The position numbers and the translations under genes are program-made. Below the pieces are notes generated by a model. That model saw only the letters and a program-made list of their open reading frames with translations, was not told the DNA's origin and ran no database searches. Below, one piece after another: positions 8,452 through 18,705 of a DNA stretch of 64,000 nucleotides (positions within the stretch are counted from its first letter, which is position 1; each line of letters starts with the position of its first letter). The stretch is from Pantoea cypripedii (GTDB lineage Bacteria > Pseudomonadota > Gammaproteobacteria > Enterobacterales > Enterobacteriaceae), in assembly GCF_011395035.1 (NCBI RefSeq), contig NZ_CP024768.1:2827286-2891285 (forward strand), in the 5' to 3' direction.

Positions 8452-9693
8452 ATGAAGAATCGACATCCGTTGTGGAAAAAAAGTCTCATCACCCTGGCGA
8501 TCGTCGCTGTGCTGGCCGGCGGTTACTACTGGTGGCAGCATCCGGCAGAACCGAATAAACAACCCCAGGCCGAAGGCCAGCGCCATCATGGCCGCGGGGC
8601 CGGGGCCGCCAATGGCGGGGGCCGTCCACTGGCACCCGTACAGGCCGCAACCGCCGAATTGCAAAGCGTACCGCATTATCTGAGTGGCCTGGGCACCGTC
8701 ACTGCCGCCAACACCGTCACGGTACGCAGCCGGGTTGATGGCCAACTGATGGCGCTGCATTTCAACGAAGGTCAGCAGGTGGCGGCTGGGGCGCTGCTGG
8801 CGGAAATCGACCCACGTCCGTATCAGGTGGCATTGATTCAGGCCCAGGGACAACTGGCAAAAGATCAGGCGACGCTGGCTAACGCACGACGTGATTTAAC
8901 CCGTTATGAACAACTGGCTAAGACCGCGCTGGTGTCGCAGCAGGAGCTGGATACCCAACGTTCACTGGTCAGTGAAACGCTCGGCACCATCAAAGCCGAT
9001 GAAGGTAACGTCGCCAGCGCCCAGCTCAACCTGACCTACAGCCGCATCACCGCCCCGATCTCCGGGCGAGTGGGCCTGAAACAGGTGGATGCCGGTAACT
9101 ACATCACCTCCGGCGATACCACCGGCTTAGTGGTGATCACGCAAACCCATCCGATCGATGTGGTGTTCAGCGTGGCAGAGAACAATATCAGCCAGATCCT
9201 CAAAGCACAGCAAAGCGGCCAGCCCTTAGTGGTGGATGCCTGGGATCGCAGCAATAAAACCCTGCTCACCTCCGGCACCCTGCTGAGTATTGATAACCAG
9301 ATCGATGTCACCACCGGCACCATCAAGCTAAAGGCGCGCTTCAGTAATGAGGATGACGCGCTCTTCCCCAACCAGTTTGTCAATGCGCGCCTGAAAGTCG
9401 ATACCCTGCAGGACGCGGTGGTGATCCCCACCGCCGCGTTGCAAATGAGTAACGAGGGCCATTTCGTCTGGGTGGTGAACAGCGAGAACAAAGTGAGTAA
9501 AAAACGGGTCACCGCCGGATTGCAGGACAGCCAGAAAGTGGTGATTAGCGCCGGGCTGGCCGCAGGTGATCGTGTGGTGACCGATGGTCTGGATCGCTTA
9601 ACCGAAGGGGCGAAGGTCGAGATTGTCGCGCCGCAAAGCACGACGCCACTTAACCGGCGCGCCACCCAACTGGCACGCGGAGAACGTCAATAA
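8452..9693 (+). CDS. mdtA: Multidrug efflux membrane-fusion protein MdtA
   Basis: Periplasmic adaptor linking the MdtB/MdtC pumps to TolC. An N-terminal signal-anchor (about residues 8-25) is followed by a Gly/Arg-rich linker and the lipoyl/hairpin core starting LAPVQAATAELQ. The text matches E. coli MdtA closely (e.g. GLGTVTAANTVTVRSRVDG, ALFPNQFVNARL). The start was placed at 8452, giving 413 residues (E. coli 415), with GGAGAG upstream. The open frame extends further upstream but that part has no family match. Its stop overlaps the mdtB start by one base. Confidence 0.96.
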   Translation: MKNRHPLWKKSLITLAIVAVLAGGYYWWQHPAEPNKQPQAEGQRHHGRGAGAANGGGRPLAPVQAATAELQSVPHYLSGLGTVTAANTVTVRSRVDGQLMALHFNEGQQVAAGALLAEIDPRPYQVALIQAQGQLAKDQATLANARRDLTRYEQLAKTALVSQQELDTQRSLVSETLGTIKADEGNVASAQLNLTYSRITAPISGRVGLKQVDAGNYITSGDTTGLVVITQTHPIDVVFSVAENNISQILKAQQSGQPLVVDAWDRSNKTLLTSGTLLSIDNQIDVTTGTIKLKARFSNEDDALFPNQFVNARLKVDTLQDAVVIPTAALQMSNEGHFVWVVNSENKVSKKRVTAGLQDSQKVVISAGLAAGDRVVTDGLDRLTEGAKVEIVAPQSTTPLNRRATQLARGERQ

Positions 9694-12600
9694 TGCAGGT
9701 GATGCCTCCCGACGCCAGCGGCGGTCCGTCGCGCCTGTTTATTCTGCGCCCGGTGGCGACCACGCTGCTGATGATCGCCATCCTGCTGGCCGGTATTCTC
9801 GGTTATCGCTTCCTGCCGGTGTCAGCGTTGCCGGAAGTGGATTATCCGACGATTCAGGTGGTCACCCTCTATCCGGGAGCCAGCCCGGATGTGGTGACCT
9901 CCTCAATTACCGCACCGCTGGAGCGTCAGTTCGGTCAGATGTCCGGGCTGAAGCAGATGTCCTCGCAAAGCTCCGGTGGCGCTTCGGTGGTCACACTGCA
10001 ATTCCAGCTCTCGCTAGCGCTGGATGTGGCCGAGCAGGAAGTGCAGGCGGCGATCAACTCCGCCACCAATCTGCTCCCCAGCGACCTGCCCAATCCGCCG
10101 GTCTACAGTAAAGTCAATCCGGCGGATCCGCCGATTATGACCCTCGCCGTTACCACCACCAGCATGCCGTTAACTCAGGTGCAGGATATGGTGGAAACGC
10201 GCGTGGCGCAGAAAATCTCCCAGGTTTCCGGTGTCGGGCTGGTGACCCTTTCGGGCGGGCAACGCCCGGCCGTGCGGGTTCAAATGAACGCCCAGGCGTT
10301 GGCTGGGCTGGGGCTGACCAGCGAAACGGTGCGTACCGCCATCAGCAATGCTAACGTCAATTCCGCCAAAGGTAGTCTGGACGGTCCAACGCGTTCGATC
10401 ACTTTGTCCGCCAACGATCAGATGACATCCGCCGAGGATTACCGGCGGCTTATCATCAGCTACAACAACGGTGCGCCGGTACGTTTGGGCGATGTCGCCA
10501 CCATTGAACAAGGGGCGGAAAATAGCTGGCTCGGTGCCTGGGCCAATCGGCAGCCCGCGATTGTGCTTAACGTGCAACGCCAGCCGGGGGCCAACATCAT
10601 CGCCACCGCGGACAACATCCGCGCCCTGCTGCCCTCACTCACCGCTTCGCTACCGAAGTCGGTTGAGGTCCAACTGCTGACCGACCGCACCACCAATATC
10701 CGCGCCTCGGTTGCGGATACCCAGCATGAGCTGATGCTGGCGATTGGTCTGGTGGTGATGATCATCTACCTGTTTCTGCGTAACGTCCCGGCGACGATTA
10801 TCCCGGCGGTCGCCGTACCCTTGTCGCTGGTGGGCACCTTTGCCGCGATGTATTTCCTCGGTTTCTCCATCAACAACCTGACGCTGATGGCGCTGACCAT
10901 CGCCACGGGTTTCGTGGTGGATGATGCCATCGTGGTGATCGAGAACATTTCCCGATACCTGGAGAAAGGTGAGACACCGCTCACCGCCGCGCTAAAAGGT
11001 GCGGGTGAAATCGGTTTTACCATCATCTCCCTCACCTTCTCGCTGATTGCGGTGCTGATCCCGCTGTTGTTTATGGGCGATGTGATTGGCCGCCTGTTCC
11101 GCGAATTTGCCGTTACCCTCGCGGTGGCGATCCTGATTTCCGCCGTGGTATCGCTGACACTGACGCCGATGATGTGCGCGCGCATGCTGAGTGTCGAATC
11201 GCTGCGCAAACAGAACCGTTTTTCCCGCGCCAGCGAAGCGATGTTTGACCGCATCATCGCCGGTTACGGTCGCTGGCTGACACAGGTCCTCCGCCATCCG
11301 TGGCTGACGCTGTCGGTGGCGCTCGGCACCCTGCTGCTCACGGTGCTGCTGTGGGTTATGATTCCCAAAGGCTTCTTTCCGCAGCAGGACAACGGCATTA
11401 TCCAGGGCACGTTGCAGGCTCCGCAGTCAGTCTCCTATGCCAGCATGGCGCAGCGCACGCGTGATGTGGCGTCGATTGTGATGAAAGATCCGGCAGTACA
11501 AAGCCTGACATCATTTGTTGGAGTTGATGGCACCAATGCCGCCCTCAACAGCGCCCGGCTGCAAATCAACCTGAAACCGCTGTCCGAGCGCGCTGACCGC
11601 ATCCCGGCGGTGCAAAAAAGGCTACAGGCCGCAGTGGCGCAGGTGCCAGGGGTCTCACTGTGGTTGCAGCCGGTGCAGGATCTCACCATCGATACCCAGG
11701 CCAGCCGCACCCCTTACCAGTTCACGCTGCAATCGGGTTCGCTGGAGTCGCTCAGTACCTGGGTTCCCGCGCTGCTCAACCAGCTCAATACCCTGCCTGA
11801 ATTACGTGACGTCAGCAGTGACTGGCAGGACCAGGGGCTGGAAGCCTTTATCCGCGTCGATCGCGACAGCGCCAGCCGACTCGGTATCACCATGGCAGAT
11901 GTCGATAACGCGCTGTACAACGCCTTTGGTCAGCGCCTGATTTCCACTATCTACACTCAGGCAAATCAGTATCGCGTGGTGCTGGAACAAAACAACGACG
12001 CCACGCCTGGCCTTGCCAGCCTGGACGGTATTCGTCTCACCAGCACCGATGGCGGCAGCGTACCGCTGAGCGCCATTGCCGGAGTGGAAGAACGCCACGC
12101 GGCGTTGAGTATCAACCATCTTGACCAGTTCCCGTCGGCGACTTTCTCGTTTAACGTCGCCGAGGGCTATTCCCTCGGTGAAGCGGTAAAAGCCATCAGC
12201 GCGGCGGAAGATCAGGTGGGGATGCCGGCGGAGATGATGACGCAATTCCAGGGCAGCACGCTGGCGTTTGAGGCGGCGCTGACCAGCACGGTGTGGCTGA
12301 TTATCGCGGCGGTGGTGGCGATGTATATCGTGCTCGGCGTATTGTACGAAAGCTTTATTCACCCCATCACCATCCTCTCGACGCTGCCCACCGCCGGGGT
12401 AGGTGCGCTGCTGGCGCTGATGCTGAGCGGTAACGAGCTGGATATTGTCGCCATCATCGGCATCATCCTGCTGATCGGTATCGTGAAGAAAAACGCCATC
12501 ATGATGATCGATTTCGCGCTGGCCGCCGAACGTGAACAGGGGATGGCACCCTATGAGGCGATTTATCAGGCCTGCCTGCTGCGTTTCCGCCCGATACTGA

Positions 12601-12815
12601 TGACAACCCTGGCGGCCCTGCTTGGCGCGCTGCCGCTGATGCTCAGCCAGGGGGCGGGTGCTGAACTGCGGCGTCCGCTGGGTATCGCCATGGTCGGTGG
12701 CCTGATCCTCAGCCAGATCCTGACGCTGTTCACCACGCCGGTGATCTACCTGTTATTCGACCGTCTGGCACAGGCTACGCGCCGCCGCTTCCGCCGTTCG
12801 GAGGCACAACCGTGA
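9693..12815 (+). CDS. mdtB: RND efflux pump subunit MdtB
   Basis: Inner-membrane proton/drug antiporter, 1,040 residues as in E. coli. Twelve membrane segments and two large periplasmic loops are expected. The proton-relay aspartates lie in GFVVDDAIVVIEN of segment 4 (about residue 407). In E. coli MdtB works as a heterotrimer with MdtC, two MdtB per MdtC, exporting bile salts, novobiocin and related compounds. It starts inside the mdtA stop (TAATG) and overlaps mdtC by four bases, so translation is probably coupled. Confidence 0.97.
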   Translation: MQVMPPDASGGPSRLFILRPVATTLLMIAILLAGILGYRFLPVSALPEVDYPTIQVVTLYPGASPDVVTSSITAPLERQFGQMSGLKQMSSQSSGGASVVTLQFQLSLALDVAEQEVQAAINSATNLLPSDLPNPPVYSKVNPADPPIMTLAVTTTSMPLTQVQDMVETRVAQKISQVSGVGLVTLSGGQRPAVRVQMNAQALAGLGLTSETVRTAISNANVNSAKGSLDGPTRSITLSANDQMTSAEDYRRLIISYNNGAPVRLGDVATIEQGAENSWLGAWANRQPAIVLNVQRQPGANIIATADNIRALLPSLTASLPKSVEVQLLTDRTTNIRASVADTQHELMLAIGLVVMIIYLFLRNVPATIIPAVAVPLSLVGTFAAMYFLGFSINNLTLMALTIATGFVVDDAIVVIENISRYLEKGETPLTAALKGAGEIGFTIISLTFSLIAVLIPLLFMGDVIGRLFREFAVTLAVAILISAVVSLTLTPMMCARMLSVESLRKQNRFSRASEAMFDRIIAGYGRWLTQVLRHPWLTLSVALGTLLLTVLLWVMIPKGFFPQQDNGIIQGTLQAPQSVSYASMAQRTRDVASIVMKDPAVQSLTSFVGVDGTNAALNSARLQINLKPLSERADRIPAVQKRLQAAVAQVPGVSLWLQPVQDLTIDTQASRTPYQFTLQSGSLESLSTWVPALLNQLNTLPELRDVSSDWQDQGLEAFIRVDRDSASRLGITMADVDNALYNAFGQRLISTIYTQANQYRVVLEQNNDATPGLASLDGIRLTSTDGGSVPLSAIAGVEERHAALSINHLDQFPSATFSFNVAEGYSLGEAVKAISAAEDQVGMPAEMMTQFQGSTLAFEAALTSTVWLIIAAVVAMYIVLGVLYESFIHPITILSTLPTAGVGALLALMLSGNELDIVAIIGIILLIGIVKKNAIMMIDFALAAEREQGMAPYEAIYQACLLRFRPILMTTLAALLGALPLMLSQGAGAELRRPLGIAMVGGLILSQILTLFTTPVIYLLFDRLAQATRRRFRRSEAQP

Positions 12816-15800
12816 AGTTTTTCTCCCTGTTTATCCACCGGCCTGTCGCCACGACGTTGCTGACACTGGCGATTGCGCTGGCGGGCATTCTCGGCTTCCG
12901 CTTGTTGCCGGTCGCGCCACTGCCGCAGGTGGATTTTCCGGTGATCGTGATTTCCGCCTCACTGCCCGGTGCCTCGCCGGAAACCATGGCGTCATCGGTG
13001 GCGACCCCGCTGGAGCGCTCGCTGGGGCGTATCGCCGGGGTGAGTGAGATGACCTCCACCAGTTCGCTCGGCAGCACCCGTATTATTCTGGTGTTTGATT
13101 TTGACCGTGATATCAACGGTGCTGCGCGTGATGTACAGGCGGCGATCAATGCCGCACAAAGCCTGTTGCCGACGGGTATGCCGAGCCGTCCGACTTACCG
13201 CAAAGCTAACCCGTCCGACGCGCCGATCATGATTCTGACGCTGACCTCGGACATTTATAATCCCGGTCAGCTGTATGATTACGCCTCAACTCAGCTGGCG
13301 CAGAAACTGTCGCAGATTGATGGGGTGGGCGATGTCACCGTTGGGGGAAGTTCGTTACCGGCGGTGCGTGTCGATCTCAATCCGCAGGCGCTGTTTAATC
13401 AGGGAGTGTCACTGGACGCAGTACGCACCGCCATTGCCAACGCCAATCAGCGCCGCCCGCAAGGCGCGATTGACGATCAGCAACTGCGCTGGCAACTCCG
13501 CACTAACGATGAACTGCAAACCGCCAGCGATTACCAGCCGCTGGTGGTGCACTACAACAACGGCGCAGCCGTCAGGCTGAGTGATGTGGCGAACGTGCAG
13601 GACTCGGTGCAGGACGTGCGTAACGCCGGGATGACCAATGGTAAACCCGCGGTGTTGCTGATTATCCGTAAATCACCGGATGCCAACATTATCGATACGG
13701 TGGATCGCATCCGCGCCGAACTGCCGGAGTTGCATGATGTCATCCCCGCATCCATTGATTTACAGGTCGCTCAGGATCGTTCGCCCACTATTCGCGCCTC
13801 GCTGCATGAGGTGGAGCAGTCGCTGATCATTGCCGTGGCATTGGTCATTCTGGTGGTATTTTTCTTCCTGCGCGATGGCCGTGCCACGTTGATCCCCGCA
13901 GCAGCCGTGCCGGTTTCGCTGATTGGTACTTTCGCCGCCATGTATCTGTGTGGCTTCAGCCTGAATAACCTGTCACTGATGGCGCTGACCATCGCCACGG
14001 GCTTTGTGGTGGATGATGCCATCGTGGTGCTGGAGAACATTGCGCGCCATGTCGAAGCCGGCATGAAACCCTTGCAGGCTGCCTTACAGGGTGTGCGCGA
14101 GGTTGGCTTTACCGTGCTGTCGATGAGCCTGTCGCTGATTGCGGTGTTCCTGCCGCTGCTGATGCTTGGCGGCCTGATTGGACGTTTCTTCTCCGAGTTC
14201 GCCATCACGCTGTCAGTGGCGATCCTGATTTCGCTGTTTATCTCCATCACCCTGACGCCGATGATGTGCGCTTATCTGCTCAAGCCGCAGGCTCGGCACG
14301 CGCAACCGCGTTTACGAGGGGCCGGACGACTGCTGATGGCGGTGCAACAGGGCTATGGTCGCTCGCTGGGCTGGGTACTGGATCATGCCCGTTGGGTATT
14401 GCTGGTCTTATTAGCCACCGTCGGTCTGACCATCTGGCTGTTTATCTCCATCCCCAAAACCTTTATGCCAGAACAGGATACCGGGCGGCTGACTGGCTTT
14501 ATTTCCGCCGATCAGAGCATCTCCTTCCAGGCGATGCGCGGCAAATTGCAGGATTTTATGAACATCATCAAAGCCGATCCGGCGGTGGATAACGTCACCG
14601 GCTTTACCGGCGGTTCGCGTACCAACAGCGGTTCGATGTTTATCTCACTCAAACCCTTATCCGAGCGCAGCGAAAATGCGCAGCAGGTGATTGCGCGCCT
14701 GCGCATCAAACTGGCGAAGGAGCCGGGTGCCAACCTCTACCTCAACGCGGTGCAGGATATTCGCATCGGTGGGCGTGAATCCAACGCCAGTTACCAGTAC
14801 AGCCTGCTGTCCGACAATCTGACGGATCTGCGCACCTGGGAACCCCAGATCCGTCAGGCATTTTCCAGTTTGCCGGAGCTGGCCGACGTTAACTCGGATC
14901 AACAGGATAAAGGCAGCGAAATGGCGCTCACCTATGACCGCGACAGCATGGCGCGGTTGGGGATCGATGTTTCAGCCGCCAACGCACTGCTGAATAACGC
15001 TTTTGGTCAGCGCCAGATTTCCACCATTTATCAGCCGCTGAATCAGTACAAAGTGGTAATGGAAGTCGATCCACGCTACACCCAGGATATCAGTGCGCTG
15101 GACCAGATGTTCGTGATCAACAGTGACGGCAAAGCCATCCCTCTGAGCTGGTTTGCTCAGTGGCAACCGGCCAACGCGCCGCTGTCCGTTAACCATCAGG
15201 GTTTATCGGCCGCTTCGACTATCTCATTCAACCTGCCGGAAGGGGTATCGTTATCCCAGGCGTCGGATGCTATTGACCGCACCATGACGGCACTCGGGGT
15301 GCCCACCAGCGTCCGCGGCAGTTTTGCTGGCACCGCGCAGGTCTTTCAGCAGTCCCAATCCAGCCAGCTGTACCTGATTCTGGCGGCGATTGCGGCGGTG
15401 TATATCGTGCTGGGGATTTTGTATGAGAGTTACGTCCATCCGCTGACCATTCTCTCCACCCTGCCCTCAGCCGGGGTCGGCGCGCTGCTGGCACTGGAGT
15501 TATTTAATACGCCGTTCAGCCTGATCGCACTGATCGGCATTCTGCTGCTGATAGGCATCGTGAAGAAAAACGCCATCATGATGGTCGATTTTGCACTGGA
15601 AGCAGAACGTAACGGCAACCTGACGGCGCGCGAAGCGATCTTTCAGGCCTGTCAGCTGCGCTTCCGCCCGATCATGATGACGACGCTGGCGGCGCTGTTT
15701 GGTGCGCTGCCGCTGGTGCTGACCAGCGGTGACGGCGCGGAACTGCGTCAGCCGCTGGGTATCACGATCGCCGGTGGCCTGGTGATGAGCCAGCTGCTGA

Positions 15801-15889
15801 CGCTCTACACCACCCCGGTGGTGTATCTGATGATGGATAAGCTGCGGCGCAGGAAGCGTCCGGTATTGATCAATATTCAGGAGAATTGA
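12812..15889 (+). CDS. mdtC: RND efflux pump subunit MdtC
   Basis: Second RND subunit, 1,025 residues, the same length as E. coli MdtC. It has the proton-relay segment GFVVDDAIVVLEN and the C-terminal signature IGIVKKNAIMMVDFA. It starts with GTG in a GTGA overlap with mdtB. It is clearly a paralogue of MdtB, as expected for a duplicated pair forming one mixed trimer. Confidence 0.97.
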   Translation: MKFFSLFIHRPVATTLLTLAIALAGILGFRLLPVAPLPQVDFPVIVISASLPGASPETMASSVATPLERSLGRIAGVSEMTSTSSLGSTRIILVFDFDRDINGAARDVQAAINAAQSLLPTGMPSRPTYRKANPSDAPIMILTLTSDIYNPGQLYDYASTQLAQKLSQIDGVGDVTVGGSSLPAVRVDLNPQALFNQGVSLDAVRTAIANANQRRPQGAIDDQQLRWQLRTNDELQTASDYQPLVVHYNNGAAVRLSDVANVQDSVQDVRNAGMTNGKPAVLLIIRKSPDANIIDTVDRIRAELPELHDVIPASIDLQVAQDRSPTIRASLHEVEQSLIIAVALVILVVFFFLRDGRATLIPAAAVPVSLIGTFAAMYLCGFSLNNLSLMALTIATGFVVDDAIVVLENIARHVEAGMKPLQAALQGVREVGFTVLSMSLSLIAVFLPLLMLGGLIGRFFSEFAITLSVAILISLFISITLTPMMCAYLLKPQARHAQPRLRGAGRLLMAVQQGYGRSLGWVLDHARWVLLVLLATVGLTIWLFISIPKTFMPEQDTGRLTGFISADQSISFQAMRGKLQDFMNIIKADPAVDNVTGFTGGSRTNSGSMFISLKPLSERSENAQQVIARLRIKLAKEPGANLYLNAVQDIRIGGRESNASYQYSLLSDNLTDLRTWEPQIRQAFSSLPELADVNSDQQDKGSEMALTYDRDSMARLGIDVSAANALLNNAFGQRQISTIYQPLNQYKVVMEVDPRYTQDISALDQMFVINSDGKAIPLSWFAQWQPANAPLSVNHQGLSAASTISFNLPEGVSLSQASDAIDRTMTALGVPTSVRGSFAGTAQVFQQSQSSQLYLILAAIAAVYIVLGILYESYVHPLTILSTLPSAGVGALLALELFNTPFSLIALIGILLLIGIVKKNAIMMVDFALEAERNGNLTAREAIFQACQLRFRPIMMTTLAALFGALPLVLTSGDGAELRQPLGITIAGGLVMSQLLTLYTTPVVYLMMDKLRRRKRPVLINIQEN

Positions 15890-15904
15890 CGGGATGAAGA
15901 GACC

Positions 15905-17314
15905 ATGACCACTCAGAACGCGACGGTGCGTTGGCAGCTATGGATTGTCGCTTTTGGCTTTTTTATGCAGTCGCTGGATACCACTATCGTCAACACCGCG
16001 ATCCCGTCGATGGCGCGTGACCTTAATGTCAGCCCGCTGCATATGCATTCGGTGATTGTGTCCTATGTCCTGACGGTGGCTGTCACGTTACCCCTGAGCG
16101 GCTGGCTGGCGGACCGCTTTGGCGTGCGCAATATCTTCTTCACCGCCATCGTGTTATTCAGCATCGGCTCGATATTTTGCGCTTTCTCCTCCTCGCTGGA
16201 TCAACTGATCCTGGCGCGGGTGATTCAGGGAGTGGGCGGCGCGATGATGGTGCCGGTCGGGCGCTTAACGGTGATGAAAATTGTCCCGCGCGAGCAGTAC
16301 ATGTCGGCAATGACGTTTGTCACCCTGCCCGGCCAGGTTGGCCCACTGCTCGGCCCGGCGCTCGGCGGTATCCTGGTGCAATACGCCAGCTGGCACTGGA
16401 TCTTCCTGATTAACATCCCGGTGGGCATTATCGGCGCAATCGCCACTCTGACCATCATGCCCAACTACACCATGCAAACCCGACGTTTCGATTTTCTCGG
16501 CTTTGGCCTGCTGGCCGTCGGCATGGCGACCCTGACGCTGGCGCTGGATGGGCAGCGCAGCTCCGGTGGCTCCTCGCTGCTGCTCGGCCTGCTGATCCTG
16601 GTTGGCGTATTTTCTCTGCTGTTCTACCTGATGCATGGTCGCAACAACGACAACGCGTTGTTCAGCCTGAAATTATTCGATAACCGCATCTATTCCATCG
16701 GCCTGCTCGGCAGCTTTACTGGCCGCATCGGCAGCGGCATGTTGCCGTTTATGACGCCGATTTTCCTGCAAGTTGGCCTCGGGTTTAGCCCGTTTCATGC
16801 TGGCCTGATGATGATCCCGATGGTACTGGGCAATATGGGGATCAAACGCGTCGTGGTCAGGATCGTCAATATGTTTGGCTATCGCAACGCGCTGGTTGGC
16901 GGTACCTGCGCCCTGGCGCTGGTGGTGCTGCTGTTTCCGGCGGTGGCGCTGCTCGGCTGGACCTGGCTGTTGCCGGTGGTGTTGTTACTTCAGGGCATGG
17001 TCAACGCTATCCGCTTCTCCTCCATGAACACCCTGACGCTGAAAGAGCTGCCGGACGATTTGGCATCCAGCGGCAACAGTTTGCTGTCGATGATTATGCA
17101 GCTCTCCACCAGTATCGGGGTGACGGTGGCCGGTCTGTTGCTCGGTGCTTTCGGTCATGGCGCGGTGGTGAATAGCGCGGCGGCCCATCAAACCTTTATC
17201 TACTCCTACCTGTGCATGGCGCTGGTGATTATCCTGCCTGCGCTGGTGTTCTGGCGCGTGCCGAAAGATGTGAGCAAAAACGTCGATTTGCGACGCAAAA
17301 GGAGTGAAGGATGA
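15905..17314 (+). CDS. mdtD: MFS transporter MdtD
   Basis: Drug:H+ antiporter-2 type major facilitator, 469 residues, about 14 membrane helices. The DHA2 motif FFMQSLDTTIVNTAIPSMA sits in helix 1 and GWLADRFGVRN in the helix 2-3 loop. It is part of the mdtABCD-baeSR operon. In E. coli it is not needed for MdtABC drug resistance, and a citrate/iron-citrate export role has been suggested. Its stop overlaps baeS (ATGA). Confidence 0.94.
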   Translation: MTTQNATVRWQLWIVAFGFFMQSLDTTIVNTAIPSMARDLNVSPLHMHSVIVSYVLTVAVTLPLSGWLADRFGVRNIFFTAIVLFSIGSIFCAFSSSLDQLILARVIQGVGGAMMVPVGRLTVMKIVPREQYMSAMTFVTLPGQVGPLLGPALGGILVQYASWHWIFLINIPVGIIGAIATLTIMPNYTMQTRRFDFLGFGLLAVGMATLTLALDGQRSSGGSSLLLGLLILVGVFSLLFYLMHGRNNDNALFSLKLFDNRIYSIGLLGSFTGRIGSGMLPFMTPIFLQVGLGFSPFHAGLMMIPMVLGNMGIKRVVVRIVNMFGYRNALVGGTCALALVVLLFPAVALLGWTWLLPVVLLLQGMVNAIRFSSMNTLTLKELPDDLASSGNSLLSMIMQLSTSIGVTVAGLLLGAFGHGAVVNSAAAHQTFIYSYLCMALVIILPALVFWRVPKDVSKNVDLRRKRSEG

Positions 17315-18696
17315 AGCGCCCAGTCAAACTCGGGATCGGTCCCAAGCTGTTTATGGCCATTTTTTCCACCTGCATGTTGGTGATCATCATCATGCACTGG
17401 GGAGTCCGGCTCAGCTTTGAACACGGCTTTGTTGATTACATCCGCAAAGGGAACGAACAACGTCTGACGCTGCTGAGCGATGCCCTGGCCGATCAATACG
17501 AGCAGCACGGCAACTGGGATTTCCTGCGCAACAATGACCGCCTGATTTTTACCATCCTGCGTTCGCTGGAGCAGAACCCTGGCAGCGAAAATCAGCTGCC
17601 ACCGCACGGCTGGCGTACCCAGTTCTGGATTATCGACCAGCAGTACAAAGTGCTGTCCGGTCCGCGCTCGCCAGTGCCGCCGGAAGGCACACGCCGTAAC
17701 ATCACCACCAGCAACGGTAAAGTCGTCGGCTGGGTCATTGGCTCCCCGGCGGAACGTCTGACACGCAGCACGGATATCAATTTTGACCAGCAACAACGCC
17801 GTACCAGCTGGATGATTGTGGCGTTTACCGCGCTGATGGCGGCGCTGGCGACCTGGCTGATGGCGCGTGGTTTGCTGGCCCCGGTGAAACGGCTGGTGGA
17901 TGGCACCCATCATCTGGCGGCAGGCGATTTCGCCACCCGCGTTGAGGTGGGCAGCAGTGACGAACTCGGTCAGCTGGCGCGTGACTTCAATCTGCTCGCC
18001 AGTTCACTGGAAAAAAATGAGAGCAATCGCCGCGCCTTTATGGCGGATATTTCCCACGAACTGCGGACACCGCTGGCGATTTTGCGAGGCGAACTGGAAG
18101 CGATGCAGGATGGCGTGCGCAAACTGACGCCGGAGGCCATTACCTCGCTGCAAAGCGAAGTGGTGGTGCTGACCAAGCTGGTGGATGATCTGCACCAGCT
18201 GTCGCTGTCGGATGCGGGTGCCCTCGCCTATCGCAAGCAGGCAGTGGATTTGGTGCATCTGCTGGAAGTGGTGGCAGGCAGTTTTGCTGAGCGCTATCGC
18301 AGCCGCCAGCTGGCTTTGCAGCTGTCGCTGCCTGCTGAAGCGGCGAGTTTCGGCGATCCGGATCGGCTGATGCAGCTGTTCACCAATCTGCTGGAAAACA
18401 GCCTGCGCTATACCGATGCGGGTGGTCAGGTACGTCTGACCATGAAAAACACCGGCGATAACTGGCAGCTGTGCTTTGCTGACAGCGCACCCGGGGTCGA
18501 TCCGGCCCATCAGGCTCAGCTTTTTGAGCGCTTTTTCCGTGCTGAAAGCTCGCGCAACCGCGCCAGCGGCGGCTCGGGCCTCGGTCTGGCCATCTGCAAA
18601 AATATTGCAGAAGCGCATGGCGGCAGCATCAGTGCAGATCTCTCTGATTTAGGTGGCCTGCAAATCACGCTAAACTTGCCTTATGTTCCTCACTAA
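17311..18696 (+). CDS. baeS: Envelope-stress sensor kinase BaeS
   Basis: Membrane histidine kinase sensing envelope damage and toxic compounds (indole, flavonoids, metals in E. coli), phosphorylating BaeR. Two membrane segments (about residues 11-30 and 165-190) flank a periplasmic sensor. HAMP, HisKA and HATPase domains follow. The phospho-accepting histidine is H249 in DISHELRTPLA; the N-box is LLENSLRYTDAGG and the G-box GGSGLGLAICKN. It has 461 residues and overlaps mdtD by four bases. Confidence 0.96.
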   Translation: MKRPVKLGIGPKLFMAIFSTCMLVIIIMHWGVRLSFEHGFVDYIRKGNEQRLTLLSDALADQYEQHGNWDFLRNNDRLIFTILRSLEQNPGSENQLPPHGWRTQFWIIDQQYKVLSGPRSPVPPEGTRRNITTSNGKVVGWVIGSPAERLTRSTDINFDQQQRRTSWMIVAFTALMAALATWLMARGLLAPVKRLVDGTHHLAAGDFATRVEVGSSDELGQLARDFNLLASSLEKNESNRRAFMADISHELRTPLAILRGELEAMQDGVRKLTPEAITSLQSEVVVLTKLVDDLHQLSLSDAGALAYRKQAVDLVHLLEVVAGSFAERYRSRQLALQLSLPAEAASFGDPDRLMQLFTNLLENSLRYTDAGGQVRLTMKNTGDNWQLCFADSAPGVDPAHQAQLFERFFRAESSRNRASGGSGLGLAICKNIAEAHGGSISADLSDLGGLQITLNLPYVPH

Positions 18697-18705
18697 GCGC
18701 AGCCT

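Noticed and set aside
9693..15889. Two consecutive large RND genes considered as a recent tandem duplication
   Set aside because: They correspond individually to MdtB and MdtC, an ancient paralogous pair with matching lengths in E. coli.
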